Below, in pieces: positions 17,578 through 27,900 of a stretch of DNA of 64,000 nt. Source of the DNA: Gemmatimonas phototrophica (GTDB lineage: Bacteria; Gemmatimonadota; Gemmatimonadetes; Gemmatimonadales; Gemmatimonadaceae); NCBI RefSeq assembly GCF_000695095.2, contig NZ_CP011454.1:4278001-4342000 (forward strand), given 5' to 3'. A program made the position numbers and the translations under genes. Each line of letters opens with the position of its first letter. Positions within the stretch are counted from its first letter, which is position 1. The notes beneath the pieces were generated by a model that searched no databases, had not been told where the DNA came from, and saw nothing but the letters and a program-made list of their open reading frames with translations.

Positions 17578-19062
17578 CTACTGGCGCCGCCGCGGGTCAA
17601 TGGGAGCGACCTTCTTGAGCGCGTAACCGGTCCATACGAGCACCACACCACAGTCGCCGCCGCTGAAGAACTCGGGGGGCACTTTCATGGGGTTGTCGTA
17701 CACCTCCATGGCCAGCACATCGCCGGGCGTCACGATCTCGTCAAGCGACAGCTCCACGAATCCATCGAGATTGGGATTCCGTGCCGTCGTGGCGGTTATG
17801 CCCCGCGAGATACTGTAGCCGTCGAGGAAGATGCGCGGAAAGCACTCGCGTCCGTTCTGACCGCGCATGATGATGGTGTTGCCGCTGCCCAAGCGGTTGC
17901 CAAGCCTCACGCCAGGGACGTTCCAGAGCGCCGTGGTCAGAGTGGTACTGGTGCGTTCGCGAATGGTGGCGCCGTCCATGATGACGCCCAGCCCCTGTTT
18001 CCACCGGGCTTCGATGCGCTCCACCTGCCACGGCACCACGCGCCCGGCGGTCACCCGTACCGTATCAATCCGTGTACCGCTGGACGCCAGCGCGATGGCG
18101 ACGTTCGCGACCTCTCCCGCCCGCAGCACCACGGGGATGCGCTGCGGCTCGAAGCCTACCGATCGCACTTCGAGGGTCTGTGTGCCGGCCACGGCATCGG
18201 CGACGCGAAATCTCCCGGCACTGTCGCTGCGCGCCGGCGAACCACTCCCCAGCACGCGCGCCACGGCGTTGACCAGCGGTTGACCATTGGGCGTCGTGAC
18301 CACGCCACGCACCGTCCCGGCCCCACGCCGTTCCCGTGTTGGCGCGCCGGTCGCAGTGCGATCCAGGACGAAGTCGGCCACCACGTATTCGGCCGTCGGC
18401 ACCGAGAGTTCAATCACGCCCGTCGTGTCGGCCCCCAGATAAGCCAGCGCGGTGACGATGGAGTTCTGCGGAACATGACAGAGCACGAATTGACCGGTAC
18501 TGTCGGCGCGAGCTTCGCGTACGGCATCCTCGCGACCCATCTTCTTGTTGGCAAACACCCACTCCGGCCAACTGGCCCGCACCATCGCCCCCGCCACCGG
18601 GCGCCGCTGGGTGGCGTCACGCACGTCGCCCGTGACGACCGCCAGACTGTCTTCCGGAGGAACACCGCACAGGCGCCGTGCCAGCGTGGCCGCGCCCGGA
18701 ATGGCGAGCGTAAGCGTGATGGTGCCCGCCTCCACCACCTGCACCTGCGCCAGCGGCGCCTCAATGCGCAGCGCGTCGAGCCGTGGATGCAGAAAGCTGA
18801 CCAACCACGTGCCCGCTGGCAGCACGGGCACACTAAAGCCACCCTGCGAATCCGTTCGCGCGTCGAAACCGTCGGCGGCCTGATTGGAGCGGAAGACTCG
18901 CACCGCCGCATCGGCGAGTGGCGCCCGAGCCACGCTATCAAACACCACCCCGCGCAAACGCGCCGCAGGCTGCGCGTGTACGCGGCCAGCCACGGTCGCC
19001 GCAAGCAGCGCTGCCCCCACGCCGAGCGTCATCTTCCTTCGCGCGACAGACGACTTGATCAT
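17578..19062 (-). CDS. CarboxypepD_reg / TonB-plug-like secreted protein (paralogue B)
   Basis: A 494-residue paralogue of the gene immediately downstream, with the same order: signal peptide ending GRVHAQ, three carboxypeptidase-regulatory-like modules, and a barrel-less plug-like C-terminus (NTIIMRGQNGRECFPRIFLDGY, DVLAMEVYDNPMKVPPEF). It differs from paralogue A in the middle but is nearly identical to it at DNA level over about 240 bp. The ATG at 19062 was chosen; another at 19086 is possible. A third copy is in an integron cassette at 33133-34626. The function is unknown; export and binding at the outer membrane are inferences. Confidence 0.72.
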   Translation of the reverse strand: MIKSSVARRKMTLGVGAALLAATVAGRVHAQPAARLRGVVFDSVARAPLADAAVRVFRSNQAADGFDARTDSQGGFSVPVLPAGTWLVSFLHPRLDALRIEAPLAQVQVVEAGTITLTLAIPGAATLARRLCGVPPEDSLAVVTGDVRDATQRRPVAGAMVRASWPEWVFANKKMGREDAVREARADSTGQFVLCHVPQNSIVTALAYLGADTTGVIELSVPTAEYVVADFVLDRTATGAPTRERRGAGTVRGVVTTPNGQPLVNAVARVLGSGSPARSDSAGRFRVADAVAGTQTLEVRSVGFEPQRIPVVLRAGEVANVAIALASSGTRIDTVRVTAGRVVPWQVERIEARWKQGLGVIMDGATIRERTSTTLTTALWNVPGVRLGNRLGSGNTIIMRGQNGRECFPRIFLDGYSISRGITATTARNPNLDGFVELSLDEIVTPGDVLAMEVYDNPMKVPPEFFSGGDCGVVLVWTGYALKKVAPIDPRRRQ

Positions 19063-19292
19063 TCCCTTTGCGGCGGTGAGGACCATGGGGCCGTAGGCAA
19101 GAGGAGACGGGTACGTTCTAATTTCGCTGTGAGCGTGCCAGTCTGCGAGGGCGCGTCATCTCGGCATGGCATATGGACGCCTGATGCCGAGCGGTGAACG
19201 CCCAATGGCGCCCCGCGCCCTTGTCTGGCTTGCGCTGAGGTGGCGCGTTGCACGACCTTCCCGTTGCAACCCACGAGGAGAGCTCCCAAGCC

Positions 19293-19643
19293 ATGACCTT
19301 TATTCTGTACGGCATCCGCAACTGCGACACGATGAAGAAAGCCCGCGCTTGGCTCGATGCACGCGGCGTCGCGTATGCGTTTCACGACTACAAGGTCGCG
19401 GGCATTGATGCGGGGACGCTCCGCGCGTGGGCGACGTCCGTGGGGTGGGAGAAACTGCTCAACCGCGCGGGCACGACATTCCGCGGGCTGGATACTGCGG
19501 ACAAAGCTGACCTGGATGAGGCCAAAGCGATTGCGCTGATGGTCGCCAACCCGAGTCTCATCAAGCGTCCGGTATTGACGGGCGTGGGTGGGGTACCGCT
19601 GGTGGGGTTCAGTGTAGCGGCCTATGAGGCGGCGCTCCCCTGA
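19293..19643 (+). CDS. ArsC/Spx-family thioredoxin-fold reductase
   Basis: A 116-residue ArsC-like protein. It opens with the thioredoxin-fold strand FILYGIRNCDTMKKARAWL, where the single cysteine of the Cx2-3 site (NCDTMKK) is conserved, and ends with the ArsC signature IKRPVLTG...VGFS. The length and single Cys match YffB/Spx-like members, which are not proven arsenate reductases; a glutathione- or protein-disulfide role is equally likely. The ATG at 19293 has a good ribosome site (GAGGAGAG) ten bases upstream, so the longer frame from 19248 is rejected. Confidence 0.85.
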   Translation: MTFILYGIRNCDTMKKARAWLDARGVAYAFHDYKVAGIDAGTLRAWATSVGWEKLLNRAGTTFRGLDTADKADLDEAKAIALMVANPSLIKRPVLTGVGGVPLVGFSVAAYEAALP

Positions 19644-19706
19644 TCATCGCTTACCCTGTCGCTGGCTTCTGTTGCGACGCGGCGCGTTGTGCCGCATAGC
19701 CACTAC

Positions 19707-20801
19707 CTACGGCCGCTCCACCAACACCTTGATCAACCGATCCTTGAAGCTGTCGAGCTTTCCGAACGTGTCGGGATCGAAGCGATCCGTGTTGCTCAGA
19801 ATGATCAAGGTCTTGTTGATGCCGGGCATGCGAATGAACGTGTGGTTGAAGCCGTACGATCGGCCACGCCGTTCCACCACGAGGGGTGAACTGGGAAGAA
19901 AATAGTAGTCGTACACCCAGCTCCCGTAGGCCACATAGCCGAGCTCGGGGTGCGACGTGTACATCTCGGCGATGCTCGCCTTCTTGAGCAATCGTTCGCT
20001 GTAGAGCGCCTGGTCAAAGAGCATCAGGTCCGCCACGGTGCCGTACATCGCACCGGCAGCACCGGCATTCTCAACATAGTCCGACGGCTCGGGCGTGAGG
20101 CGGCCAGAGGAGTCGGCGAGATAGCCTTTCGCGATACCCGTGCTGGCGCGCGTCGCGATGCCAGTGTGTTTCATGCCGAGCGGCGTGAGAATGCGCTCCT
20201 GCAAAACGGTCGCGAACGGTTTGCCGGTGATCTTCTCGATCATCAGCTGGAGCACGAAGTAGTCGAGATTGGAGTACGCGAACTCACCATAGGGGCGATA
20301 GGCCAGCTTCGCCGTCTCCATCACCATGGCCCGTGCACTGCGCGGCGCGGCGTACAGCGCGTCCGGCTCTTCGGGAGACCCGGCACGGTGCAGCAGCATA
20401 TCGTGCACGGTGATCTGCTCGGCACGCGGGATCTTCAGGTCGGGGAGCACCTGAGCAATGGTTGACGATACGCGGAGTCGCTGTTCTTCCACCAATTGCA
20501 TGACGAGCACCGCAGCAAACGCCTTGGTGATCGATGCCAGCCGGAAGCGCGTATCCACCGTCATTGGTACGTTTGTGCCGGCCGACCCCACCGCCGCCTG
20601 AAACACGGTGGTACCCTGCTCCGCCACCAACACGACCCCGGAAAACTGACGCTGCGCAACTTCGGCGCGCACGACGCTGTCGAAGGCCGCGGTGGAGGCT
20701 GGCGCCGACGCGCGTGCCGATGCGGCGGATTGTGACGCGGCAGGTGGCCCGACAACGAGACCCGCGAGAGCAGTGAGCACGGCGAGACGGCGAGACTGCA
20801 T
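19707..20801 (-). CDS. Serine beta-lactamase-like hydrolase (class C/esterase type)
   Basis: A 364-residue exported penicillin-binding-protein/beta-lactamase fold enzyme. A signal peptide ends near AASQS. The catalytic SxxK is in RLASITKAF near residue 90 and the YxN motif in FAYSNLDYFV. The third motif is weak (GFNHTFIR in place of KTG/HTG). Such proteins are usually esterases or D-amino-peptidases rather than true lactamases, so resistance should not be assumed. Start 20801 follows the signal peptide; the frame to 20870 has a non-signal N-terminus. Confidence 0.82.
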   Translation of the reverse strand: MQSRRLAVLTALAGLVVGPPAASQSAASARASAPASTAAFDSVVRAEVAQRQFSGVVLVAEQGTTVFQAAVGSAGTNVPMTVDTRFRLASITKAFAAVLVMQLVEEQRLRVSSTIAQVLPDLKIPRAEQITVHDMLLHRAGSPEEPDALYAAPRSARAMVMETAKLAYRPYGEFAYSNLDYFVLQLMIEKITGKPFATVLQERILTPLGMKHTGIATRASTGIAKGYLADSSGRLTPEPSDYVENAGAAGAMYGTVADLMLFDQALYSERLLKKASIAEMYTSHPELGYVAYGSWVYDYYFLPSSPLVVERRGRSYGFNHTFIRMPGINKTLIILSNTDRFDPDTFGKLDSFKDRLIKVLVERP

Positions 20802-20990
20802 GGGATGGGTAAGATGGGTAACAGGGAACGCCCGGTCGGGGCTGCGTACGGCTAACTCCGGTCGGGGCACGGCAGTTTCAGTGTTCCGCAGGCGAGTAAA
20901 ACCTTTCAGCCTCTGCCGCAGTCGAAGTTATGGTGGGCCCACCGATTCGGCCGTGCCGCTCCAGTTTTTAACCACTACAGAGAGGTCTCC

Positions 20991-21419
20991 GTGATCCCTT
21001 TTGTTCGCCTGCCGTTTGCTGCACTGCTCCCCGTCGCCTTCGCGCTCGCGGTCAACATCGCCGCTACCGAACCGACGTCTACCGCGGGTATTCGCGAATC
21101 GCGCGCAACGCAGGACACGACCTTCAGGCCCGAGGGACGCTACGACCTGAACGTCGCGGTCGAAGGGCAGGCCATGGTCATGTCGTTCGTCGTGGAGAAG
21201 AAGGCCGACGGAACCTTCACAGGCGTATTTCGCCACTCGGAGATGGGGGAGTTCAGCTCCACCAGCTTCAAGGCAGAGGGGCGCAAACTCACGGTGGGTA
21301 TTGAAACGCCGGGCGGACCGGCGATGGTCGTCATGACCGTGCAGCCGGACAACGCCGTCGAGGGAGAGTGGAGCATGTCCGGCGACGGCTCCAAGATCAG
21401 CGGCAAGAAGACCGGTTGA
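20991..21419 (+). CDS. Small secreted protein of unknown function
   Basis: A 142-residue protein starting at GTG with a ribosome site (AGAGAGGTCT) just upstream. A signal peptide covers about residues 1-24. The mature part is beta-rich (GRYDLNVAVEGQAMVMSFVVEKKADGTFTGVF, GEWSMSGDGSKISGKKTG) and looks like a small beta-sandwich or lipocalin-like module also common next to hydrolases. No catalytic motif is visible and no function is proposed. Confidence 0.6.
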   Translation: MIPFVRLPFAALLPVAFALAVNIAATEPTSTAGIRESRATQDTTFRPEGRYDLNVAVEGQAMVMSFVVEKKADGTFTGVFRHSEMGEFSSTSFKAEGRKLTVGIETPGGPAMVVMTVQPDNAVEGEWSMSGDGSKISGKKTG

Positions 21420-21560
21420 TTGGTGTATTCGTGGTTGCTGCATGAGATGGAGGGTCGCCGAACGCAGCGGCCCACCCGGTAGGTTTCGCTATTCGCACAA
21501 CCAGCTCGACGGCCACCTTACGGACGAGCCGCACGGGGCGTTTCGGACGGGCACGCCCGG

Positions 21561-22970
21561 TCAAACGTCCAGGAAACTCCATTCCTTGGTGAACGGGATC
21601 CGGCTCATGAGCACCGAGCGGTCCTTGAGCACCACGAGCCGGTCGCTGGGGTTGATGCCGATGCCATTCTTTTCGTCGTAGAGTCCGGGCTCCACCGAGA
21701 AGGTCATCCCTTCCTCGACCACCGACTCGTCGCCGAGCGCGAGGAACGGCGGCTGGTGTCCCACGAAGTTCTGCCCCTGCCCGTGTCCCGGCCGGTGGTA
21801 GATGAACTCCTGCATCCCCTGCTTGATCTGGTACGCGTGCACCTTGTAGGCAATGTCGGCGCAGACGGCGCCGGGCTTGGTTTCTTCCACGATCATCTGC
21901 ACGGTGTCGGCCACCACCTGCCACATGCGGTCATGCGCACTGTTGGACGGGCGCAGGATGTAGTTGCGATACCCTTCACCGCCGTAGCCACCCAGCAGGA
22001 TGTCGCAGTTCACGTAGACCGGCTGCCCCTTCTGCAGAGGCGCGTGGAAGAACTGATTGGGGTGCGGGTACGCGGTGGCGACGCCGGTGCGCACGTAGTG
22101 GCCGGTCACTTCCATCCCCACGGCGCTGTGCGGCCGCCCGTCTCGCCGCACGTCACGCATCATGAGGTTGATGCCATACTGCGACAGGGCTTGGCCCACC
22201 TGATAGTCGGTAGCGCGGGTACCGTGCTCCAAAATGAAATCGCGCGCAAAACAGTGCACGAGATCGAAGTAGCGGTAGGCGCGTTGGGTGAGCGCGATCT
22301 CCTCCGGCGTCTTGATCACCTGCATGCGCAGACACAGGTCGCTCACATCGGCGACCTTGGCGTTGGGGAGAATACGATCGAAGGTGCGCTGCGCCGACGG
22401 GGTGAGTTCGCGGTCGAGACCGATGGTCGCGTCGCCGAGTCCCTTGGCGGCGAGCTGTCCCAGGACCCACGCCCAGAGGTCCACGCGCCCTCCCTTCGCC
22501 AGTTGCCCCCGGTTGGGGAAGCCGCCCTCGGCGTGCGGATAGCAGAAGTAGTACTCGTTCTCGGTACACCACCACGACGTGATGAGGTCACGGTCAATAG
22601 CGGGGGAGAACCAGTAGACGGTGTCGGCCTCGCGCGTGGGCATCATGGCCCACGTCGTGCGCTCGCCACTGCCGCGGAAGCAGCCGGTGAAGTACACCAG
22701 ATTCACGTCGCTCTGCAGCAGGATCACGTCGACCCCCCGCGCGCGTGCCTGCTCGCGCAGCCGCCGCGACTGTCCCTGATACCACGCGAGCGGCAACCGA
22801 TCGGTGCCCACCGGCGCCGGCGTGGGATGCCGCGGATTTTCAACGAGCAGGCGCTCCGATCCCTCCCGGCCACTGGTGAGGGAAAGGGCACCGAGCGCCT
22901 CGGTAGCGGTGGCAGAGGCGGCCAGCCCCAGCCCGATCTGGCGAACGAAGTCGCGGCGAGAAGCAGTCAT
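21561..22970 (-). CDS. M24-family (Xaa-Pro aminopeptidase/creatinase fold) protein, Tat-exported
   Basis: A 469-residue pita-bread-fold protein. The N-terminus has a twin-arginine signal (SRRDFVRQIGLGLAASA). An N-terminal creatinase-like domain is followed from about residue 225 by the M24 catalytic domain. The His is kept in HRPGHGQG (about 392) and one Glu in FSVEPGLY (about 424). Other dimetal ligands look absent: the usual second Asp falls in GGEGYRNYI and the last Glu in GIGINPSDRLVV. It may be a creatinase-like, metal-free enzyme or an inactive homologue. The gene is divergent from the histidine kinase. Confidence 0.8.
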   Translation of the reverse strand: MTASRRDFVRQIGLGLAASATATEALGALSLTSGREGSERLLVENPRHPTPAPVGTDRLPLAWYQGQSRRLREQARARGVDVILLQSDVNLVYFTGCFRGSGERTTWAMMPTREADTVYWFSPAIDRDLITSWWCTENEYYFCYPHAEGGFPNRGQLAKGGRVDLWAWVLGQLAAKGLGDATIGLDRELTPSAQRTFDRILPNAKVADVSDLCLRMQVIKTPEEIALTQRAYRYFDLVHCFARDFILEHGTRATDYQVGQALSQYGINLMMRDVRRDGRPHSAVGMEVTGHYVRTGVATAYPHPNQFFHAPLQKGQPVYVNCDILLGGYGGEGYRNYILRPSNSAHDRMWQVVADTVQMIVEETKPGAVCADIAYKVHAYQIKQGMQEFIYHRPGHGQGQNFVGHQPPFLALGDESVVEEGMTFSVEPGLYDEKNGIGINPSDRLVVLKDRSVLMSRIPFTKEWSFLDV

Positions 22971-23285
22971 GCCAGAATGGAGTGCGCGCGACGTGCGGCG
23001 TCAATGACCGCGGCCGGTCGGAACGCCCGAAGCCCACATCACACGCGGTTCTCTGGCTGGCAGGCCAATCACCCCTGCGGTATGCGAAAACAGGCGGTGA
23101 TCGACCAGCTCCTCACCCGTCGCCATACCCGCGCCGCACGCTCGTCCGCCGAGACCCTGCGGCCGTGTCGTGCGGTGGGCATTTCCACCATTACCCGGCG
23201 GATTGGGCCGGCGTATGTTCCTACAGACAGAACGTGGGACTCCGCGCTCTGCACGCACATCGCGACCCTTTCATGGTACCGCGAA
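22971..23285. other. Divergent intergenic region, nothing recognised
   Basis: This 315-bp stretch separates the M24-like gene and the histidine kinase gene, which point away from each other. It must hold promoters for both, but no clear -35/-10 pair, RNA gene or repeat was seen. An open frame crosses it in phase with the kinase, but its translation has no domain character. Confidence 0.4.
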
Positions 23286-24413
23286 ATGACACTTACGCGT
23301 CGGTTTCTCGACGAACTTTCGACGGCGCAGTTGCTCGAACGGCTCGACCTCGCCCTCGAAGGTGCCAATCTCGGTATCTGGGATTGGGACCTGCGTGACA
23401 ACTCGGTCCAGTTCGATCGGCGATGGTGCGAAATGTTGGGACTCGACCACGCGACCACCCCGATGGTGCTTGATACGTGGTCGGCGCGCGCACATCCCGA
23501 CGACCTCGACGGCTGCTATCGCGACATTCGCGCGCATCTCGACGGGCACAGTCCGCGCTACCAGAACGTGCACCGCATGCGCCATGCCGATGGGCGGTGG
23601 CTGTACATCCTCGATCGAGGACGGATTGCCGGACGCGACGAGCAGGGGCGCCCCATTCGCTTCACCGGGACGCATCTCGATATCACCGCCATCACGCTGG
23701 CAGAAGAGCGCACCCGCAGAGAGGAGCAGGCGCGACTCACCGTGCTGATGAACTTCTCCGCCACCCTCGCGCACGAGCTCAACACGCCTCTGCAGGTAAT
23801 CGCACTCGCCGCGCATGCTCTCACCCGCCTCGGTGCGACGGACGACGGCGAGGGAAACGGCACGGCGAGCCGCGAGGTGGTGAGCCGCGAGGCGGTCGAC
23901 GCGATCGTGGCAATGTCCGATCGCGCCGGTCGGATCACGTCGGCGCTTCGCGCGCTATCGCAGCGCGACGGCCTCGCGGAATCTCCCTTCAGCCACAGCT
24001 TTGCTCAGGCGATCGAACTCTTTCACGATCGGTTCGATAGCGAGGGGATCTCGGTGTCGATCGTGGATGAATCGAACGGCGCCGTCGTGCGCGCCACCGC
24101 CGGAGACGTCTTGCGAGCGCACGTCTTTCTGCTCGATGGCGCACTGCGGGCCCTGCTGGCGACGAAAGACGCGAAGCGCTCTGTGCATCTGGCGGCTCAG
24201 CTTGAGGGAGCGCACGTCATCGTGACGTGCACAGACTCCGGGGTGCGGTGGGCACCAGAGGGAGGCCACGACGAGATTGAACCGTCATCGCTCAGCCCCA
24301 GCGAGTTGCTGGGACCGATCGTGGCCCGGTTCGGCGGGGGCATCGAAGTGAGTGACCGGTCGCACGGGAACCATTTCACCGTGCGCTTCCCACTCGTGAC
24401 GGCCTCGGTATGA
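23286..24413 (+). CDS. PAS-domain histidine kinase (hybrid partner of downstream receiver)
   Basis: A 375-residue cytoplasmic sensor kinase. A PAS-PAC domain (LEGANLGIWDWDLRDN to FTGTHLDITAIT) covers about residues 15-140. The H-box FSATLAHELNTPLQVI puts the phospho-acceptor His near 163. The ATPase part is degraded: the N-box reads LLDGALRA, without the catalytic Asn, while the G1 region keeps CTDSGV. No membrane segment is present. The last codons overlap the receiver gene (ATGA). The frame runs back to 21756 antisense to the M24 gene; that is not coding, and the ATG at 23286 was chosen because the PAS fold begins just after it. Confidence 0.78.
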   Translation: MTLTRRFLDELSTAQLLERLDLALEGANLGIWDWDLRDNSVQFDRRWCEMLGLDHATTPMVLDTWSARAHPDDLDGCYRDIRAHLDGHSPRYQNVHRMRHADGRWLYILDRGRIAGRDEQGRPIRFTGTHLDITAITLAEERTRREEQARLTVLMNFSATLAHELNTPLQVIALAAHALTRLGATDDGEGNGTASREVVSREAVDAIVAMSDRAGRITSALRALSQRDGLAESPFSHSFAQAIELFHDRFDSEGISVSIVDESNGAVVRATAGDVLRAHVFLLDGALRALLATKDAKRSVHLAAQLEGAHVIVTCTDSGVRWAPEGGHDEIEPSSLSPSELLGPIVARFGGGIEVSDRSHGNHFTVRFPLVTASV

Positions 24414-24820
24414 TCACCGAGCGCGACGGCCTGCATGGGCACGTGACCACCTCCCCGCGTATTCTCGTGGTGGATGACGAACTCACGTTGCGCCGGATGC
24501 TCGAGCGCGTGCTGTCGATGCGCGGGTTCGACGTCTGCACGGCGGCCAATGGCGACGAGGCCATGGCCCGACTGTCGTCGGAGCACTTCGATGTCGTACT
24601 GTCCGACATGGTGATGCCGCAGTGCGATGGGCGATGCCTGCTCGAGGCGATGCGCGCGGCGGGAATTCGCATTCCGGTGGTGGTCTTGACCGGGTACGCC
24701 GACGCGACCGACTTGTCGCTCGTCGCGCTTGGTGCGGCGGCGGTGCTCGGCAAACCGGCGTCCGTTGACGTGATCTGCACGACCCTCGCCACGGTGCTGC
24801 CGCCGCGTACGGCACCGTAG
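24410..24820 (+). CDS. Stand-alone response regulator receiver
   Basis: A 136-residue receiver domain with no output domain. The acidic pair is in ILVVDDELTLRR, the phospho-acceptor Asp in VVLSDMVMP (about residue 66), the switch Thr in VVLTGYAD and the Lys in VLGKPA. It overlaps the kinase stop codon by four bases and so is co-translated with it. As a single-domain regulator it probably acts by protein contact or as a phosphate relay. Confidence 0.88.
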   Translation: MITERDGLHGHVTTSPRILVVDDELTLRRMLERVLSMRGFDVCTAANGDEAMARLSSEHFDVVLSDMVMPQCDGRCLLEAMRAAGIRIPVVVLTGYADATDLSLVALGAAAVLGKPASVDVICTTLATVLPPRTAP

Positions 24821-24986
24821 CGGTAGAGTTCGCTCGTTCGATGTCGCGCTCGAGCTGGTCGCGCGCGAGCCCGACTGGACGGGGCGACGGCGAGTGAGAA
24901 AATGATGCCCATGCCGACGTATGTAGGAGTGTTGACCGGAGCTGTTCGCTGCCGGCTCCCGCCCGCCTCCTCATCCGTATTGTCCC

Positions 24987-27900
24987 ATGTCCCCTCGTAT
25001 TGCTCGCGCCGCTGCCCTCTGGCGCCCTCGTCGCCCTGTCTTGCTCGCCCTGCTGGTCGGTACGCTGGCGGCGTGTGGCGGCGGCGATAGCGGGGAGAGC
25101 ACGGCGCCGATGATGGTGCCCCCGCCGCCCGCAGCGGTGGCCAGTGTCACGATGACACCCGATTCCGCCGACCTCGCGCTCGCCGGCACCCTGCAGCTGT
25201 CGGCGGTCGCGCGCGATGCCCAAGGGGCGACCCTCACAGGCCGATCCGCCACCTGGACGAGCTCGGAGCCGACCATCGCGACCGTCTCCACCGCCGGACT
25301 GGTCACGGCCGTGGCCGCGGGGCGCGTGCAGATCACCGTCAGCGTAGAGGGGCAGACGGCCTCGGCGTTGCTCCGCGTGCGCGGGGTGGCCGATACGCTG
25401 CGCGGTGATGCGGCGGCGGCGGCGGCGGCGGCGATTCCCCTGCGCGTTGCACGGCCACGCGCGGAGGACTATCGCACCGACCACCCGGAGCTGGGCAAGG
25501 TGACCATTTCCATCAATACCGTCATGGTGCTGCTTGAGCCCGCGGCCACGATCGGTCAGCTCAATGCGCTGCTGCGCAATGTGGACGCACAGGTGGTGGG
25601 CGGCGTGCCGGGCGCGGCGCAGGCGGCCGGCGTGCTGGTGCTGCGACTGCCCACCCGTACACACGCCGAGCTGGCGGCGGCAATGACCACGCTGCGGCAG
25701 TCACCTCTGATACGGGCGGTGGTGGAAGATCTGGAACTGGAGGGCGCGGTCGTGAGCGCCGAGAGCAGCGACGCAGAGAGCGCCGCTTGGCGTTGGGGCA
25801 CGGTCGCCACGACGATGGCGGATGGGAACTGGGGGCTTAAAGCCATGCGTGTGCCGCAACTCTGGAACCTCGACGACTTCATCCGTCGCGATGGGGCGAC
25901 CACCGTCACTGCGGTCTTTGATGGCGGATTCCCCGCGCACCCGGATCTGCGCGTCGCGTCGGACATCACCCCCTCGGACGTCGTTACGTCCGAGAAGGGA
26001 CGACGGCATGGCACCCACGTCGCCGGCACTATCGCCGCAACGTACGACAACGGCCTTGGCGTGGACGGCGTGAATCCCTTCGCGCGCCTGGTGGTGAAGG
26101 GCGGCGCGTACGTTTCCACCTTCCTGACCGGATTCGCCGAGTTGCTGATGAGCACGCCGTCAGCTGGACGGCCGCGCGTCGTGAATATAAGTCTGAATTA
26201 CAACTGGGGTGAAAAAGGCGTCAACACCGCGCTGCAGGACTCGGCCCGGACGCGTGCGCAGCGGCAGGGGCTGATGGTCGAAGCCATGATGGCGTCGGTG
26301 CAGCTCACCAGCGGTTCGTTGCCGCTCGTGATCGTCTCAGCGGGTAACGATCGCAACTTTTTTCCGGCACAGGATGCCCGCTTTGCGTCGCCGTTCACCA
26401 ACGCGGCGATCGAGCGCGGCGTGAAGGCAATCGTTGTGGTGGAGGCGCTGCAGCTTACCGAGGGCGGCACGCTCTCGGAGGCCGCATTCTCCAACGACGG
26501 TGGCCATCTCTCCGCGCCCGGCGTGCAGATCATGAGCACACTGCCGGTGGCGGGAGGCGCGCAGCCCTACGGGCGTTTGAGCGGGACCTCCATGGCGACG
26601 CCGCACGTGGCGGGCCTGGTGGGCTATCTGCTCGCGCTGGACCCATCGTTCCCGGCACCCACGATGACGAGCAACCCGATGCTCGACCTGCTGCGCGCCA
26701 CCGCGCGACCGGTAGCTGGAGCATCGCCGGGCGTCGATGCCTTCGCCGCCGCGATCGAGATGGATCGGGTGCGCGGGAACGATCGCGTGCTGCGCGCGCT
26801 CGTTGATGTGGACGATGGCACGATCGATGGCAACATGCGCGTAGATCTGCGCACCATGCAGCCGGTGCTCGGTGATGCGGCCGGCGCGCGCGACGGTCGC
26901 ATCGACATGCGGGATTTCCGCCGCTGGCGCGACCATCAGTTGCAGGCGGAAGGCAACGACGATGCGGTGCTCGATGGTTCGTCGAATCATCCCAAGAGGG
27001 ATCTCAATGTCGACGGCCGGCCGAACAGGACGGAGAACGTGTTTCCGCGCACCGACTTCAATGGCGACGGCCGGCTGGCGTTCCTTGACGAGTCTCCGAT
27101 GACGGGCATCTTCGGCGGCGCGCGGCGCACCGACCTGCAGGTGCTGCAGCGACTCTTCGACGACCCCGACTACTCGAGGACGATCTGCCGAAACTGGTCG
27201 ACTCGGGCGACCTGCTCTTCGATCCCGTGGCCTGCCTGGCGGTGCCCGGGACCGCCAACGTGCGCGCCACACTGCGTCGTGAGGAAGAGGAGACGGCCTT
27301 TCGCGTCTTCGACCTCACGCTGGCCTCACCGCGCAAGATGGTGACCGCGGCGGCCGATGGTACGGACTACCGCGCGCGACTCTCGGCCCGCGATGCGCGC
27401 GGTGAAGAGCTGGCGTACTTCGAACGCAAATTGCGGATTGGCCTCGGAGAAGACGTGCTCATCGAAGGCGAATGCTTTCGGCTGGATGTGGACGTGATCT
27501 TCCCCGCCCAGGTCACCGCCGGCGCAACACAGCCGCTCAACATCAAGGTGACGCGTTTTCGGCCTCGCCTCGAAACGCGCAACGTGGTGTCGAACGCCGA
27601 CGTGACGATCACCGTCGTCGGTGGCGACGCGGCAAGCGGGTTCGGCACCACCAACGCCGCCGGCGAGTTCACCACCACGATTCGGCCGGCCGTCGGCCCG
27701 CCGAGCATCACCGTGATCATCGAGGTGGAGACAGAAAACGGCAGCACATCGGTGCGCGTGACGCGCCCGATCACGAGCGCGACGCCGCGCGTGCTCACCA
27801 CGTCGCTGCCGTCCGCCACGATTGGCACGTTCTACGACGTGGCGTTGGCTTCGACGGGCGTGACCGGCCCCCCCACGTGGACGGTGGTCACGGGCTCACT

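Noticed and set aside
17494-19197. A 567-codon plus-strand open frame
   Set aside because: It is antisense to both CarboxypepD_reg paralogues. The translation is His/Arg-rich and has no family features.
19707-20801. True beta-lactamase resistance gene
   Set aside because: SxxK and YxN are present, but the KTG motif is not, and such exported homologues are mostly esterases or peptidases.
21756-23285. 510-codon upstream extension of the histidine kinase frame
   Set aside because: The extension is antisense to the M24-like gene and has no domain character. The PAS domain begins right after the ATG at 23286.
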